Below are positions 12,277 to 12,778 of a DNA stretch of 12,778 nt, in pieces. The notes below the pieces were generated by a model. That model saw only the letters and a list, made by a program, of their open reading frames with translations, searched no databases and was not told where the DNA came from. The stretch's first letter is position 1, and every line of letters begins with the position of its first letter. The translations under genes and the position numbers were made by a program. Source of the DNA: an uncultured Bacteroidales bacterium (GTDB taxonomy: Bacteria > Bacteroidota > Bacteroidia > Bacteroidales > Muribaculaceae); contig USIN01000034.1 of assembly GCA_900554715.1 (NCBI GenBank), positions 1 to 12,778 on the forward strand, written 5' to 3'.

Positions 12277-12778
12277 TCAGGCTTTGTCGTCTTTGACAAG
12301 GTCGATGGCAAGCTCGTCGAGCTGCTTTTGGTCGAGTGGCGCGGGAGCGTCGAGCATGACGTCGCGGCCGCTGTTGTTCTTGGGGAAGGCGATGCAGTCG
12401 CGGATGCTGTCGAGACCTGCGAAGAGCGACACCCAGCGGTCGAGACCGTAGGCGAGACCTCCGTGAGGGGGTGCACCGAACTTGAAGGCGTTCATCAGGA
12501 AGCCGAACTGCTCCTGTGCCTTCTCGGGTGTGAAGCCGAGAATCTCGAACATCTTGGCCTGAAGCTCGCTGTCGTGGATACGTATCGAGCCGCCGCCGAC
12601 CTCGACACCGTTGATGACCATGTCGTAGGCATCGGCGCGGACAGCTTCGGGATTGGTGTCGAGCATGGGGATATCTTCGTCTTTGGGATGGGTGAAGGGA
12701 TGGTGCATGGCCATGAGGCGCTGCTCTTCGTCGCTCCACTCAAACATCGGGAAGTCTACTACCCAAAGGCAGGCGAAT
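12277..12778 (-). CDS. aspS: Aspartate--tRNA ligase, C-terminal part (5' end outside window)
   Basis: Cytoplasmic class II aminoacyl-tRNA synthetase that charges tRNA-Asp. The frame runs in from the window edge with FACLWVVDFPMFEWSDEEQ, then the AspRS segment MAMHHPFTHPKDED (flipping-loop region), NGVEVGGGSIRIHDSELQAKMFEILGF, and motif 3 in PPHGGLAYGLDRWVSLFAG, which supplies the ATP-binding Arg. After it comes SIRDCIAFPKNNSGRDVMLDAPAPLDQKQLDEL, the normal C-terminal end. About 167 residues are visible, so most of the catalytic domain insert and the N-terminal OB-fold lie outside. The ATG at 12747 is internal. It is the first visible gene of the minus-strand operon and overlaps nothing, with a 4-nt gap to nif3. 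Confidence 0.97.
   Translation of the reverse strand, partial: FACLWVVDFPMFEWSDEEQRLMAMHHPFTHPKDEDIPMLDTNPEAVRADAYDMVINGVEVGGGSIRIHDSELQAKMFEILGFTPEKAQEQFGFLMNAFKFGAPPHGGLAYGLDRWVSLFAGLDSIRDCIAFPKNNSGRDVMLDAPAPLDQKQLDELAIDLVKDDKA

Noticed and set aside
12273..12476. Upstream extension of the nif3-like gene
   Set aside because: It overlaps the aspS 3' end; the family's normal N-terminus starts at 12272.

Overview
The window looks like a chromosomal segment of a Bacteroidales bacterium, possibly of the Muribaculaceae type (inference). The evidence is the style of the ValRS and AspRS ends, stand-alone TonB C-terminal domains with the FPGG motif, promoter boxes of the Bacteroidetes form TAnnTTTG, and start codons without clear Shine-Dalgarno sequences.

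Layout. (1) 2-1486, plus: the 3' part of valS. (2) 1487-1651: a convergent gap with a strong terminator for the minus-strand genes. (3) 1652-8639, minus: six tightly packed genes, every product with an apparent Sec signal peptide and no clear lipobox. In transcription order they are a CsgG/TolB-like protein with a FlgT-C-like tail (A), a protein with an LPP20-like N-terminus and a TolB-like middle (B), a TolB-like protein with an extended Val/Glu/Pro linker (C), an LPP20-like protein with beta-rich C-terminal domains (D), a small LPP20-like protein (E), and a transglutaminase-like protein with a Cys-His-Asp triad (F). (4) 8640-8873: an intergenic region with back-to-back promoter candidates, a 10-bp-phased tandem repeat, two inverted repeats and a C7 tract. 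(5) 8874-9708, plus: two tandem small exported proteins made of little more than a TonB C-terminal domain, closed by a terminator. (6) 9759-10358: about 600 bp without a credible gene, packed with short perfect hairpins, many carrying GTAG/CTAC, plus a 39-nt direct repeat. (7) 10419-12778, minus: a housekeeping operon transcribed aspS, nif3-like, C4 zinc-ribbon/coiled-coil protein, ending in a good terminator.

The most interesting part is the six-gene operon. Its domains (LPP20-like, CsgG/TolB-like, FlgT-C-like) are the kind found in flagellar H-ring/basal-disk accessory proteins (FlgO, FlgP, FlgT) and in envelope regulators such as LpoB, yet no flagellar gene is in view and Bacteroidales generally lack flagella. 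I propose a periplasmic assembly or signalling module that ends in a transglutaminase-fold enzyme. These domain assignments come from reading the sequences by eye and have not been checked with profile searches.
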